In this document: piece after piece, positions 54,962 to 63,206 of the stretch
Layout of the letters: each line of letters starts with the position of its first letter
Numbering within the stretch: position 1 is the stretch's first letter
Assembly: GCA_016873935.1 (NCBI GenBank)
Contig: VGVT01000002.1
Span: 57,443-121,442 of the forward strand
Length of the DNA: 64,000 nt
From: Betaproteobacteria bacterium
Lineage (GTDB): Bacteria > Pseudomonadota > Gammaproteobacteria > Burkholderiales > Thiobacillaceae
Direction: 5' to 3'
Notes under the pieces: model-generated
Seen by the model: the letters and a program-made list of their open reading frames with translations, nothing else
Told to the model about the DNA's origin: nothing
Databases searched by the model: none
Translations under genes and position numbers: made by a program

Positions 54962-55091
54962 TTGACTCGTTAAAAACCCACTGCCACCATGCCGGCCTCG
55001 ACTTCCTTGATATTTGTCAAGGTAGCCAGGTTTCTGGTTCTGCCGCATCGCGGCCAGGTTCAGATCGGCAGGCGGGCAACCGCCTTTTTTT
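54962..55091 (+). promoter_or_regulatory. fccAB leader with candidate promoter and attenuator
   Basis: TTGACT (54962-54967) and a weak CACCAT (54985-54990), 17 bp apart, may form a promoter. Downstream are hairpins CCTTGA/TCAAGG (55005-55022), CTGG...CCGC-ATC-GCGG...CCAG (55034-55057) and a strong terminator AGGCGG-GCAA-CCGCCT followed by seven T (55070-55091), only 17 nt before the cytochrome start codon. CTGCCG (55040-55045) could pair instead with CGGCAG (55066-55071), which overlaps the terminator stem, so alternative folds are possible. It could be a transcription attenuator, an unrecognised riboswitch or a small RNA gene; I do not recognise the class. Confidence 0.55.
55007..55020 (+). 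promoter_or_regulatory. FNR/ANR-like box
   Basis: TTGAT-ATTT-GTCAA matches the TTGAT-N4-ATCAA consensus at nine of ten positions. It coincides with the first leader hairpin, so the symmetry may serve DNA binding, RNA folding or neither. No good -10 lies at the spacing expected for FNR activation. Confidence 0.35.
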
Positions 55092-55108
55092 GTCAACTGG
55101 AGGAGCTC

Positions 55109-55411
55109 ATGAAGAAAACCCTTGCTCTCACCCTGCTGTTCGCGGGCACCCTGGGCGCCGTCGCCGTCGCTCAGGCAACGGATGCGCGCGCCCGTTTCAT
55201 GGCCGCGAACTGCGCCTACTGCCATGGCCCCGACGGCAAGAGCCGCGGAGCCATTCCCAGCCTGGCCGGCCTGGAGAAAGGCTATTTCGTCCAGCAAATG
55301 AAGGAGTTCCGTGACGGCAAGCGCGATGCCACGGTCATGCAAAAGCACGCCATGGGTTACACCGACGCCGAATACGAGGCCATGGCAGCCTGGTTCGCCG
55401 CCATCAAGTAA
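55109..55411 (+). CDS. fccA: flavocytochrome c sulfide dehydrogenase, cytochrome subunit (FccA-like)
   Basis: This monohaem cytochrome of 100 residues has a signal peptide (about 1-22, ending AQA) and haem motif C35-A-Y-C38-H39 in NCAYCHGPDGKS. The likely methionine ligand lies in ATVMQKHAMGYTD. It should accept electrons from FccB in the periplasm. It is shorter than the dihaem FccA of Allochromatium and more like monohaem forms. GGAGGAGCTC precedes ATG 55109; a longer frame from 54989 would be translated through the terminator hairpin and is rejected. fccB starts 21 bp later. Confidence 0.88.
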   Translation: MKKTLALTLLFAGTLGAVAVAQATDARARFMAANCAYCHGPDGKSRGAIPSLAGLEKGYFVQQMKEFRDGKRDATVMQKHAMGYTDAEYEAMAAWFAAIK

Positions 55412-55432
55412 CCCCATTCAAGGAGAAGACAC

Positions 55433-56797
55433 ATGGCATTTGATCGTCGCGAATTTCTGAAAGTCTCCGCCGGGGTTGCCGGCGCGGCTTCCCTGGGCAC
55501 CCTCACCGGTTGCGCCGGCACCGGCCCTTCCGCCGGCGGCGCCCGCCCCAAGGTGGTCATCGTCGGCGCCGGCTTCGGTGGCGCCACCTGTGCCCGCTAC
55601 CTGAAGCTGTGGGAACCCAAGATCGAGGTCACCGTCATCGAACCCAATGACGTGTTCACCTCCTGCCCGTTCTCCAACACCGTGCTGGCGGGCATCAACA
55701 ACATGCAGGACATCACCTTCGGCTACGACAACGTCAAGAAGGTCGTGGACAAATGGGTCAAGGATACGGTCACCGGCATCGACACCGCCGGCCGCACGGT
55801 GAAGACCGCCGGCGGCGCCACCTTCGCCTATGACCGCCTGGTCCTTGCCGGCGGCATCGAGCTGATGTTCAGCGCGGTGCAGGGCTACGATGCCGAGGCG
55901 CAGAAGAGCGTCATGCACGCCTGGAAAGCCGGCCCGCAGACCGCCACCCTGCGCAAGCAGCTGGAAGCCATGCCCGACGGCGGCGTCTTCGTCATGTCAG
56001 TGCCGCGTGCGCCCTACCGCTGCCCGCCCGGACCTTACGAGCGCGCCTGCACCGTGGCCAGCTACTTCAAGAAGGCCAAGCCCAAGTCGAAGATCATCGT
56101 GCTCGACGGCAACGAGGACATCGCCTCCAAGAAGGGCCTGTTCCTGGCCGCCTGGAAGAAACACTTCGGCTACGGCACGCCGGACAGCATGATCGACTAC
56201 CGCCCCAACAACATGCCGCGCGCGGTGGACCCCAAGAAGATGATGGTGGGCACCGAGTTCGACGACGTGAAGGGCGACGTCATCAACGTCGTTCCGCCCA
56301 TGCGCGCCGCCGAGGTCTGCGGCATGGCCGGCGTGCGACTGGGCCTGGACGGCAAGGAAGGCCCGTGGTGCGCCATCGACTTCCGCACCTTCGAGTCCCT
56401 GCACGTGAAGAACGTGCACATCCTCGGCGACTCCACCCTGACCAACTTCCCGAAGTCCGGCTCGGTGGCCAACAACACCGCCAAGATGGCCGCCTCGGCG
56501 ATCGTCGAAATGGTCAACGGACGTGAGCCCGACGCCGCGCCGGTGGTCACCAACACCTGCTACTCGGCCACCGGCATGGGCACCGCCTTCCACGTGGCGA
56601 CGGTGTTCCGCTACCAGGCGGCGAAGAAGGAGGCCGACGGCAAGGTGACGCCGCCCGCCATGATCGCCCAGAAGGGCGGTGGCGTTTCCAAGGAGGAGAG
56701 CGAGCTGGAGTTCGCCTACATGGACGCCTGGGCGAAGAACGTCTGGGCCGACACCCTGGGCCTGCCGGAGAACTTCAACTTCACGGTCAAGGGCTGA
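55433..56797 (+). CDS. fccB: flavocytochrome c sulfide dehydrogenase, flavoprotein subunit FccB
   Basis: FccB oxidises sulfide to sulfur/polysulfide and passes electrons to the cytochrome subunit. The 454-residue protein has a Tat signal (R5-R6 in DRREFLKVSAG), an FAD-binding VVIVGAGFGG (about 41-50), FTSCPFSNTVLAG and RCPPGPYERAC (C197). NTCYSATG at about 374 carries the second cysteine of the redox-active pair known from the Allochromatium enzyme. The C-terminus has the FCSD-type flavin-binding end (AYMDAWAKNVWADTLG). The pair marks the organism as a sulfide oxidiser. A strong terminator follows. Confidence 0.94.
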   Translation: MAFDRREFLKVSAGVAGAASLGTLTGCAGTGPSAGGARPKVVIVGAGFGGATCARYLKLWEPKIEVTVIEPNDVFTSCPFSNTVLAGINNMQDITFGYDNVKKVVDKWVKDTVTGIDTAGRTVKTAGGATFAYDRLVLAGGIELMFSAVQGYDAEAQKSVMHAWKAGPQTATLRKQLEAMPDGGVFVMSVPRAPYRCPPGPYERACTVASYFKKAKPKSKIIVLDGNEDIASKKGLFLAAWKKHFGYGTPDSMIDYRPNNMPRAVDPKKMMVGTEFDDVKGDVINVVPPMRAAEVCGMAGVRLGLDGKEGPWCAIDFRTFESLHVKNVHILGDSTLTNFPKSGSVANNTAKMAASAIVEMVNGREPDAAPVVTNTCYSATGMGTAFHVATVFRYQAAKKEADGKVTPPAMIAQKGGGVSKEESELEFAYMDAWAKNVWADTLGLPENFNFTVKG

Positions 56798-56815
56798 AGC
56801 CCGCGACTTCCCGGA

Positions 56816-56843
56816 AGAGGGGCCGCGAGGCCCCTCTTTTTTT
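56816..56843 (+). terminator. Rho-independent terminator after fccB
   Basis: A 9-bp stem AGAGGGGCC/GGCCCCTCT with GCGA loop is followed by seven T, 19 nt after the fccB stop codon and before the convergent HDOD gene. Confidence 0.92.
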
Positions 56844-56858
56844 GCTCGACGCACACAG

Positions 56859-58310
56859 TCAGGCGTCGGCGCGCAACCGCCGCCGCAGCAGATCGCGCAA
56901 CTCCGCGAGCAGGCCGAGTTCCTCGCGGGTGAGCTTGACGTCCTCGCGCTGTTGCCCGAACAACAGGCCCATGGCCTCTTCGTCCGCATCGGTAATGGGC
57001 AGCAGGAAAAAGGGATGCGTGCCGTGGCAGCTAATCCAGGCCGGCAACAGCGCGGCGATCTTGTCGTCGCGCGGATTGTCGATGTAGAAATCCCGCTTCC
57101 TGGCCAGGGAAAAGTGCGCGAGGTCGTTTCCACCCGCGGGTATGCAAAGGCCCTTCAGACGATCGGGCTCGCGCTCGCACAGACAGGCGTCGACCCGGTA
57201 GGTTTGCCCCTCCGCGTCGAGACGCAGAACCGCAACGCGGCCGAGGTCGAGCCCGCGGAAGGCGGCTTCGAGCGCCGCGTATTCCACCTCCCGAGGCGTG
57301 CCATGGCTGTCCAGGGCATCACGCAACGCCGCGATCCCCGCGCGCAGCGGGCTGAGCGCAGGCGGCACCGGATCCTTGCCGGTAGCCGGGGATTCACGCC
57401 GCGCCATGGCGCCGGCCAGTGCCGGCTCCGCGTTCGCCTCCTCGGCCGCCGTTGCAACCGCATCGAGCAAATCGGCGCCGGACAGCCCCAGGACCGGGCC
57501 GAAATCGGCGGCCAGCGCCTCCAGCGCGGAATCGGCGGGTTCCGTCGCGGACGCCAGCAGACGCGCGGACTGGTGCGAGAACCGCGTCATCGCGTACAGC
57601 CAGGCATCGTCGGCTTGCGCATCGGCGTCCGGCTCGGCGACCAGCGTCCGCACGATGCTGCCGGGCAGGCGCCACTGCCGGGCCATGAAGGCGCCCAATT
57701 CCTCCAGGCTCATGCCCAGCACATCGCGAGCGGCCGCTTCCTCGTCGCGCCCCGCGGCGATGGCCCGCTGCACCCGTTCCCACTCGGGCGGCAGGTAAAA
57801 GGCCGTGAGCAGGGAGCCTATGCGATGCAGCAAGGTGCAGACCACCGCGATCTCGCCATTCCTCCTGCCCGCCTTCGCCACCACGCCGCCGGCGACGGAG
57901 CCCGCCAACAGGCTGCACGCCAGTTCCCGCTCGGCGGAGCGGGAATGCGGGCTCATGTTCTCCAGCGAGCCGAGCAGATTCACGCCCAGGGCCAGATGCC
58001 CCACGGCCTGGAAGCCAAGCACCCGCATGGCGTGCGAGACCGTCGAGACGCCACCACCAATCGGCGCGTACATGGCGGAATTGGCCAGGCGCAGGACTTT
58101 CTGGGTCAGCGAGACATCGGCGAGCACCGCTTCCACCAGGGGGCCGGTGTCCTCGTCGCCCACTTCCAGAGCATCGACGATGCGGGCCACGGAATGATCC
58201 AGCGCGGGGAAGCCGCCGCTCTCGTTCATGCGCCGCAGGATGCGCGCGGGCACGGCCTCGCCCGCGTCGTCGCGGATCGAGTCGGCGGGGGACGCCTCGG
58301 TCGGATTCAT
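56859..58310 (-). CDS. HDOD-domain signalling protein with C-terminal GAF-like region
   Basis: This 483-residue protein has an HDOD domain (about 20-225; HSVARIVDAL, DVSLTQKVLRLANSAMY, HAMRVLGFQAVGHLALG, CTLLHRIGSLL) and a GAF-like C-terminal half (about 300-480; YRVDACLCEREPDRL, HPFFLLPITDADEEAMGLLF). HDOD proteins are non-catalytic relatives of HD phosphohydrolases and act in signalling. I chose ATG 58310, which overlaps the stop codon of the GGDEF-EAL gene (ATGA), so the two are co-translated and probably work together. Confidence 0.85.
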   Translation of the reverse strand: MNPTEASPADSIRDDAGEAVPARILRRMNESGGFPALDHSVARIVDALEVGDEDTGPLVEAVLADVSLTQKVLRLANSAMYAPIGGGVSTVSHAMRVLGFQAVGHLALGVNLLGSLENMSPHSRSAERELACSLLAGSVAGGVVAKAGRRNGEIAVVCTLLHRIGSLLTAFYLPPEWERVQRAIAAGRDEEAAARDVLGMSLEELGAFMARQWRLPGSIVRTLVAEPDADAQADDAWLYAMTRFSHQSARLLASATEPADSALEALAADFGPVLGLSGADLLDAVATAAEEANAEPALAGAMARRESPATGKDPVPPALSPLRAGIAALRDALDSHGTPREVEYAALEAAFRGLDLGRVAVLRLDAEGQTYRVDACLCEREPDRLKGLCIPAGGNDLAHFSLARKRDFYIDNPRDDKIAALLPAWISCHGTHPFFLLPITDADEEAMGLLFGQQREDVKLTREELGLLAELRDLLRRRLRADA

Positions 58311-60061
58311 GCCGCCACCCGCCACTCGCCCCGCTCGACCCGCTCCGTCACTTCCGCGGCCGCCAGCGGACGGCCCAGCAGGTAGCCCTGCGCCAGATCG
58401 CAGCCCTTGTCGGCCAGCATGCCAAGTTGGCTTTCGCGTTCGACGCCCTCGGCCACCACTTGCAGGCCCAACTCTCTCGCCAGACCGAGTATGGCCGAGA
58501 CGATGACGAGACCATTGGCGTCGCCTTCAAGATCGCGCACGAAGGAGTGGTCGATCTTCAGACAGGACAGGGGGAAACGCTTGAGATAGGCGAGCGAGGA
58601 ATAGCCGGTGCCGAAATCATCCACCGAGATGCTCACCCCGAGGCCGCGCAGTTCGTTGAGCACGGCCTGCGTGGCATCGGGATCACGCATCAGCGTGCCC
58701 TCGGTGATCTCCAGGGAGAGCAGTCGCGCTGGCAAGCCTGACTCGCGCAGGGCCTCGCGGACCTTGGCGACGATGTCGCCCTGGTGAAACTGGGTGGGAG
58801 AAAGGTTGACCGAAATGCGCAGGTGGGCGTTCCAGGTCGCGTTCCAGCGCGCCACCTGATGGCAACCGGCGCGCAAGGACCAATTGCCCAGGTAGTCGAT
58901 AAGGCCGTTGCTTTCGGCGAGGGGAATGAACTCGGCGGGAGAAACGGCGCCGTGGCCCGGACGATGCCAGCGCATCAGCGCCTCGAAACCTTCCATCTCG
59001 CGCGAGCCGGTGCGGCAGATGGGCTGGTAGTGCATTTCGAATTCGCCATTCTGGATGGCATCGTACATTTGTTCTTCGAGGACCAGCCGGCGGCTGGACT
59101 CCTCGCCGCCTTCGGAGCGGTACACCGACCAGCGATTGCGCCCGGCATGCTTGGCGGCGGTCAGGGCGATGTCCGCGCAGCGGAACAACTGCCGGCCGTC
59201 GCCGGCGTGTTCCGGGTAGAGCGCGATGCCGATGCTGGCGCTGAGATGCAGGTGGCTGCCTGCGAGAATGAATGGCCGTTGCATGGCGGAATGGATCTTG
59301 CGCGCGACCGGTGCGACGGCATCCAGGCTGGCGGCGTCCGGCAGGATGAGCGCGAACTCGTCGCTGCCCGAGCGGATCACCATATCGGTCGCCCGCAGCG
59401 TCGCCACCAGGCGCGCCGCCGCTTCCGCCAGTAGATGGTCGCCCGCGGCGTGGCCCAGGGCATCGTTGACTTTCTGGAATCCATCGAGATCCAGGTGCAT
59501 GAGGGCGAAACCTCCACCGGGCGCATCCTCGCGCCGCGTCAGCCGTTCCAGCACCTCCAGCAGCCAGGGACGGGTGGGCAGACCGGTGATGCCGTCGACG
59601 GGAAACTCGCGCGCGGCGGGAAAGCTCGGCGCGGACTCGGTGCCGCCGATGGCCCAGGCGGCGAACAACAGCTCGGCCCGATCGCCACCGGCCAGATCAA
59701 GGATGCGACAGGTCGCCGCGACAGCCGCACCATCCGCGCGCAGCAGGCCCGCATTCAGCGCCTGGCGGCCCTGCTTGCCGGCCCGGCGTAAGGCCGCGCG
59801 CACGGCCTCGCGGTCCTCCATCGCGACCAGGGCAAGCAAGTCGCCGCCACGGCCGATGGCATCCGTTGCATAACCCAGCCACGCGGCGCCGGGCGCGGAA
59901 ACGAAATGCACCTCGCCAGCGCCGGAGACACGCGCGAGGAAATCCGCCAGTCGATCCGTCAGGCGCTCCCCCACCATGCCGGCGGGCCTTGTCTCGTGTC
60001 TGCTCGATGCGGTAGGCACAGGAACCAAGTTCTTCTTGTTCTCGTGGATGAAAGTGTTCAC
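58307..60061 (-). CDS. soluble GGDEF-EAL protein with degenerate GGDEF (SGSDEF)
   Basis: This 584-residue protein has an N-terminal PAS-like region (about 30-145), a GGDEF domain (about 155-310) whose signature reads IRSGSDEF, and an EAL domain (about 325-575) with FEALMRWHRP, LLSLEITEGTLM and DDFGTGYSSLAYLK intact. It is probably a phosphodiesterase with a weak or regulatory GGDEF half (inference). The last residues (ERVERGEWRVAA) are encoded by a heptamer-like run. The start is uncertain: GTG 60061 or ATG 59977. The 150 bp between it and the cAMP phosphodiesterase gene hold no other gene. Confidence 0.87.
   Translation of the reverse strand: MNTFIHENKKNLVPVPTASSRHETRPAGMVGERLTDRLADFLARVSGAGEVHFVSAPGAAWLGYATDAIGRGGDLLALVAMEDREAVRAALRRAGKQGRQALNAGLLRADGAAVAATCRILDLAGGDRAELLFAAWAIGGTESAPSFPAAREFPVDGITGLPTRPWLLEVLERLTRREDAPGGGFALMHLDLDGFQKVNDALGHAAGDHLLAEAAARLVATLRATDMVIRSGSDEFALILPDAASLDAVAPVARKIHSAMQRPFILAGSHLHLSASIGIALYPEHAGDGRQLFRCADIALTAAKHAGRNRWSVYRSEGGEESSRRLVLEEQMYDAIQNGEFEMHYQPICRTGSREMEGFEALMRWHRPGHGAVSPAEFIPLAESNGLIDYLGNWSLRAGCHQVARWNATWNAHLRISVNLSPTQFHQGDIVAKVREALRESGLPARLLSLEITEGTLMRDPDATQAVLNELRGLGVSISVDDFGTGYSSLAYLKRFPLSCLKIDHSFVRDLEGDANGLVIVSAILGLARELGLQVVAEGVERESQLGMLADKGCDLAQGYLLGRPLAAAEVTERVERGEWRVAA
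58312..58346. repeat. heptamer-like run at GGDEF-EAL/HDOD junction
   Basis: On the plus strand two exact CCGCCAC units are followed by the degenerate words TCGCCCC, GCTCGAC and CCGCTCC. The run lies immediately before the HDOD start codon and encodes the C-terminal tail of the GGDEF-EAL protein. Confidence 0.45.
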
Positions 60062-60211
60062 GAAAAGGTTTACGGCATGTATCCCGGGAACTTGATCTCA
60101 CGACGTGTGAACAATATCACAGCCCTCAGGTTCCCCCGCACCCCTTGTTAGCGGCAGGCAATCCACGCATTGGGTGGGGACTCGGCCCTCGTGGCGGGGG
60201 CGGTGTGAAAC

Positions 60212-60973
60212 TCAGATTTCCAGGGCCTGACCCTGGCGTAGCGCCTCCACGGGGCGCGTTGTCGCGGCCGCCAGTTCGGCGAGGATGCCGGCCTCGCCGC
60301 CGGGCTTGAGATGGCTGATCCACACCTCAGGGCCCGGCCGCAGGCGCGCCAGATCGGCCGCCAGGCTGGCCGGATGGTAATGGCGGGCGGCATGGGCGAT
60401 GTTCGCCTGGGCGTTCTCGAAGGAGCATTCCACCACCAGATGGCGCAGATCTTCGGCGCGCGCGGCGGCTTCCCACAGGGCGTCGTGGCTGTCGGTGTCG
60501 CCGGAGAACAGCAGGCTGCCGGCACCACCGCGCAGCAGGTAGCCGGTGGCCGGCACCACGTGGTGCGCCTCGATGGCGGTGAATTCGCGCGCGCCCAGGC
60601 GCAAGGGCTGTCCAACGGCGAGCGGGGCGTAGCGCAGGAAGGGTGCCTCGGCCGAGGGAATGCGCGAAAAATCGGGCCAGATGCGCCAGTTGAACAAGTG
60701 GTCCTTGAGAATTTCCAGCACCTCCGGAATGGCGTGCAGCGTCAGCGGATGCGCCCGCTCGCCGGCGACGCTGTCGAGCAGCAGGGGCAGACTGAGGATG
60801 TGGTCGAGATGGCTGTGCGTCAGCAGGACGTGGTCGATGCGCGCCAGCGCCTGGCGCGACAGCTGGGTGACGCCGCTGCCGGCGTCGAGCAGGATGTCGT
60901 CGTCGACGAGAAAGGAGGTGGTGTGGCGCCCGTCGCCAATACCGCCGGAGCAGCCGAGAACCTCGATGCGCAT
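60212..60973 (-). CDS. class II cAMP phosphodiesterase-like MBL-fold protein
   Basis: This 253-residue metallo-beta-lactamase-fold protein has the dinuclear metal motif H53-S-H55-L-D57-H58 in VLLTHSHLDHI, a further histidine and aspartate in AIEAHHVVPATGY and LLFSGDTDSHD, and HLKPGGEAG. It resembles class II 3',5'-cyclic-AMP phosphodiesterases (CpdP/PDE1 type). It lies 10 bp downstream of the CHASE2 adenylate cyclase gene, which supports a role in removing the cAMP made by that enzyme. It could also act on other cyclic nucleotides. Confidence 0.85.
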   Translation of the reverse strand: MRIEVLGCSGGIGDGRHTTSFLVDDDILLDAGSGVTQLSRQALARIDHVLLTHSHLDHILSLPLLLDSVAGERAHPLTLHAIPEVLEILKDHLFNWRIWPDFSRIPSAEAPFLRYAPLAVGQPLRLGAREFTAIEAHHVVPATGYLLRGGAGSLLFSGDTDSHDALWEAAARAEDLRHLVVECSFENAQANIAHAARHYHPASLAADLARLRPGPEVWISHLKPGGEAGILAELAAATTRPVEALRQGQALEI

Positions 60974-60983
60974 GCGCCGGCTC

Positions 60984-63185
60984 CTATTTGCTGGTGAAGG
61001 TGAACACCCCGTCCCAGTCGGCGGCGGGCGGGTTGAAGCGGAAATGGGTGACGCGATCGAGGTAGACCTGGTACAGCTTGCGCGGCTGCCGGCGGCTGAG
61101 CTCCATCAACCTGATCTCCGCCTCGTCCCAGCGCCGCGCCTCGTAATCGGCGAAGGCGGCGGCGAACTCCTCCGCCTCCTTCGCGCGCTCCGGTGAAAGT
61201 TCGGCGGCGAGGCCGAGCGGCTCGTAGATGGAGACCGGCTGCGCCTTGCCCTTGACCCGCACGCGATCGATCAACTGGCAGGCGATGTCCGAACAGGCCT
61301 CGCGCGTGGCCTCGCCGACCAGCACGCCGACGCCATACTGGCGGGTCAGCCCTTCCAGGCGCGAGGCCAGGTTCACCGCGTCGGCCATAACGGTGTAGGC
61401 CATGCGGAACTCGGAACCCATGTTGCCGACGCTCATGCGGCCGGTGTTGACGCCGACGCCGATCTTCACCGGCGGCCAACCGCGCGCCTCCAGTACCGGG
61501 TTCAGCCGCTCCAGCTCGGCCTGCATGGCCAGCGCCGCGAGCACCGCGTCGCGGGCATGCTGTGCGTCGCTCATGGGCGCGCCCCAGAAGGCCATGATGG
61601 CGTCGCCGATGTACTTGTCGATGGTGCCGCGCCCCTCCTGCACCACCCGTGTCATCGCCGACAGGTAGACGTTGAGCATCTCCGCCAACTGGGCGGCCTC
61701 CAGCTTTTCCGAGAAGCTGGTGAAGCCGACGATGTCGGAGAACAGCACGCTCATCACCCGGGACTCGCCGCGCAGGCTGTAGCGCGCCGGATCCCGCGCC
61801 ATCTCGTCGACCAGTTCCGGCGGCACGTACTGGCCGAACAGTCGGGTGATCTGCGCCTTCGAGCGGGCCTCGACGAAGAAGCCCCAGCTCATGTTGAGCA
61901 CGAACAGGCCCCACACCGTCAGCAGCGGCGCGGCCAGAGGCAGTTGCGCGTGCGCGGCGGTCCAGGCGTAAAAGTTGCCGGCGACCAGCAGGATGCTCAG
62001 CAGCAGCGCGGCCAGCGCCGCCCACAGCGGCGTGGCGAGCGGCAGCAGTACCGCCAGCAGCAGGCCGAGGACGACTATGGCGGCCACTTGCAGGCCGGTG
62101 CTGCCCACCGGTTCCCATTTCACCGTGCCGTCGAGGATGCCGGCGATCAGGTTGGCGTGGATCTCCACGCCCGGGAATACCTTGGAAACCGGCGTGACGC
62201 GCAGGTCCATGATGCCTGGGGCGGTGGAACCGATGAGGACGATGCGCCCTTCCAGCAGGGCGGCGGGCGCGCGTGCGTGGATGACATCGGTGGCGGGCAG
62301 GTAGGGAAAGGCCTGCTCGGCACGGTAGGGCACCAGGGCGCGTCCAGCTGCGTCCAGGGGGATGCGCAGGCCATCCAGGTCGAGAGCGGGTGGCCGGTAG
62401 CCCGCCCCCGGCTGCGTCCGCGCGGCACCGATGCCCATGCCGGCCTGGGTGGTGACGAGGGACAGCGAGCCGTAGCAGCCGCCCGCGTGCTCGATGACCA
62501 TGGGCATGCGCCGCGCCACGCCGTCGAAATCCGCCTCCATGTTGAAGAACGCGGCGCCGGCGGCGCGCGCCTGCAGGCGCGGCAGGTTGGCGTTGTAGCC
62601 TTCCGCCCGCACGGGGCTCACACCCAGGCCGCGGAGCTCGGCGCAATCCAGCACGGCCGCCGGCAACTGGCCGACGCGCTGCGCCGGCGGCAGGACATTG
62701 AAGTAGAAACCCAATACCGACGGACCCGCCGCCAGCGCCTCGGCGAGCATGCCGTCATAGTCCAGGCCGGAGCGGATGCGCGCCAGGCTGGCGGCGAAAC
62801 CGGTGTCGCCGGCCAGCGCGCCGCGCGCCAGCTGCTCCAGCACCGGCAGGCCGGAACTCTGGTCGGCCTCGGCGAACACCACGTCGAAGCCGACCGCGGC
62901 GACGCCGTACTGCTCGAACAGATTGCGCGTCAGGCGGGCGGTCTGCTCCCTGGGCCAGGGCCAGCGGCCGACCTCCTTGAGGCTTTTCTCGTCGATGTCG
63001 ACGATGACCACGCGATCATCCGCGCTGCGGTCCTGGAACAGCAGCACCTTCAGGTCGTACAGGGCGGCTTCGAGGCGATCGACGAAACCCAGGCGATAGA
63101 GGCCCCCGGCATGCAAGGCCAACAGCAACAGCAGCACCAGGCTGGCGATGAACTGACCGAGGACGCGGCGGCCGCGCAGGTTCAC
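60984..63185 (-). CDS. CHASE2-domain class III adenylate/guanylate cyclase
   Basis: This 733-residue protein has a first membrane helix (about 7-30), a periplasmic CHASE2 domain (about 35-335; VVIVDIDEKSLKEVGRWPWP, AAVGFDVVFAEAD, GRIVLIGSTAPGIMDLRVTP), three membrane helices (about 360-445) and a class III cyclase domain (about 470-645) with metal-binding VLFSDIVGFTSFSE, KYIGDAIMAFWG and VNTGRMSVGNMGS. I chose GTG 63185 (GGGGA upstream) over TTG 63200. An adjacent phosphodiesterase gene forms a synthesis/degradation pair. Confidence 0.9.
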   Translation of the reverse strand: MNLRGRRVLGQFIASLVLLLLLALHAGGLYRLGFVDRLEAALYDLKVLLFQDRSADDRVVIVDIDEKSLKEVGRWPWPREQTARLTRNLFEQYGVAAVGFDVVFAEADQSSGLPVLEQLARGALAGDTGFAASLARIRSGLDYDGMLAEALAAGPSVLGFYFNVLPPAQRVGQLPAAVLDCAELRGLGVSPVRAEGYNANLPRLQARAAGAAFFNMEADFDGVARRMPMVIEHAGGCYGSLSLVTTQAGMGIGAARTQPGAGYRPPALDLDGLRIPLDAAGRALVPYRAEQAFPYLPATDVIHARAPAALLEGRIVLIGSTAPGIMDLRVTPVSKVFPGVEIHANLIAGILDGTVKWEPVGSTGLQVAAIVVLGLLLAVLLPLATPLWAALAALLLSILLVAGNFYAWTAAHAQLPLAAPLLTVWGLFVLNMSWGFFVEARSKAQITRLFGQYVPPELVDEMARDPARYSLRGESRVMSVLFSDIVGFTSFSEKLEAAQLAEMLNVYLSAMTRVVQEGRGTIDKYIGDAIMAFWGAPMSDAQHARDAVLAALAMQAELERLNPVLEARGWPPVKIGVGVNTGRMSVGNMGSEFRMAYTVMADAVNLASRLEGLTRQYGVGVLVGEATREACSDIACQLIDRVRVKGKAQPVSIYEPLGLAAELSPERAKEAEEFAAAFADYEARRWDEAEIRLMELSRRQPRKLYQVYLDRVTHFRFNPPAADWDGVFTFTSK

Positions 63186-63206
63186 ACGCCGTCCCCGCAA
63201 ACGGGA

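Noticed and set aside
54989..55108. N-terminal extension of the FccA-like cytochrome
   Set aside because: It would be translated through the leader hairpins and terminator and would bury the signal peptide; the ATG at 55109 has a strong ribosome binding site.
60101..60113. CRP-like inverted repeat TCACGACGTGTGA upstream of the GGDEF-EAL gene
   Set aside because: The half-sites are in the reverse order to the TGTGA-N6-TCACA consensus and the spacing is wrong.
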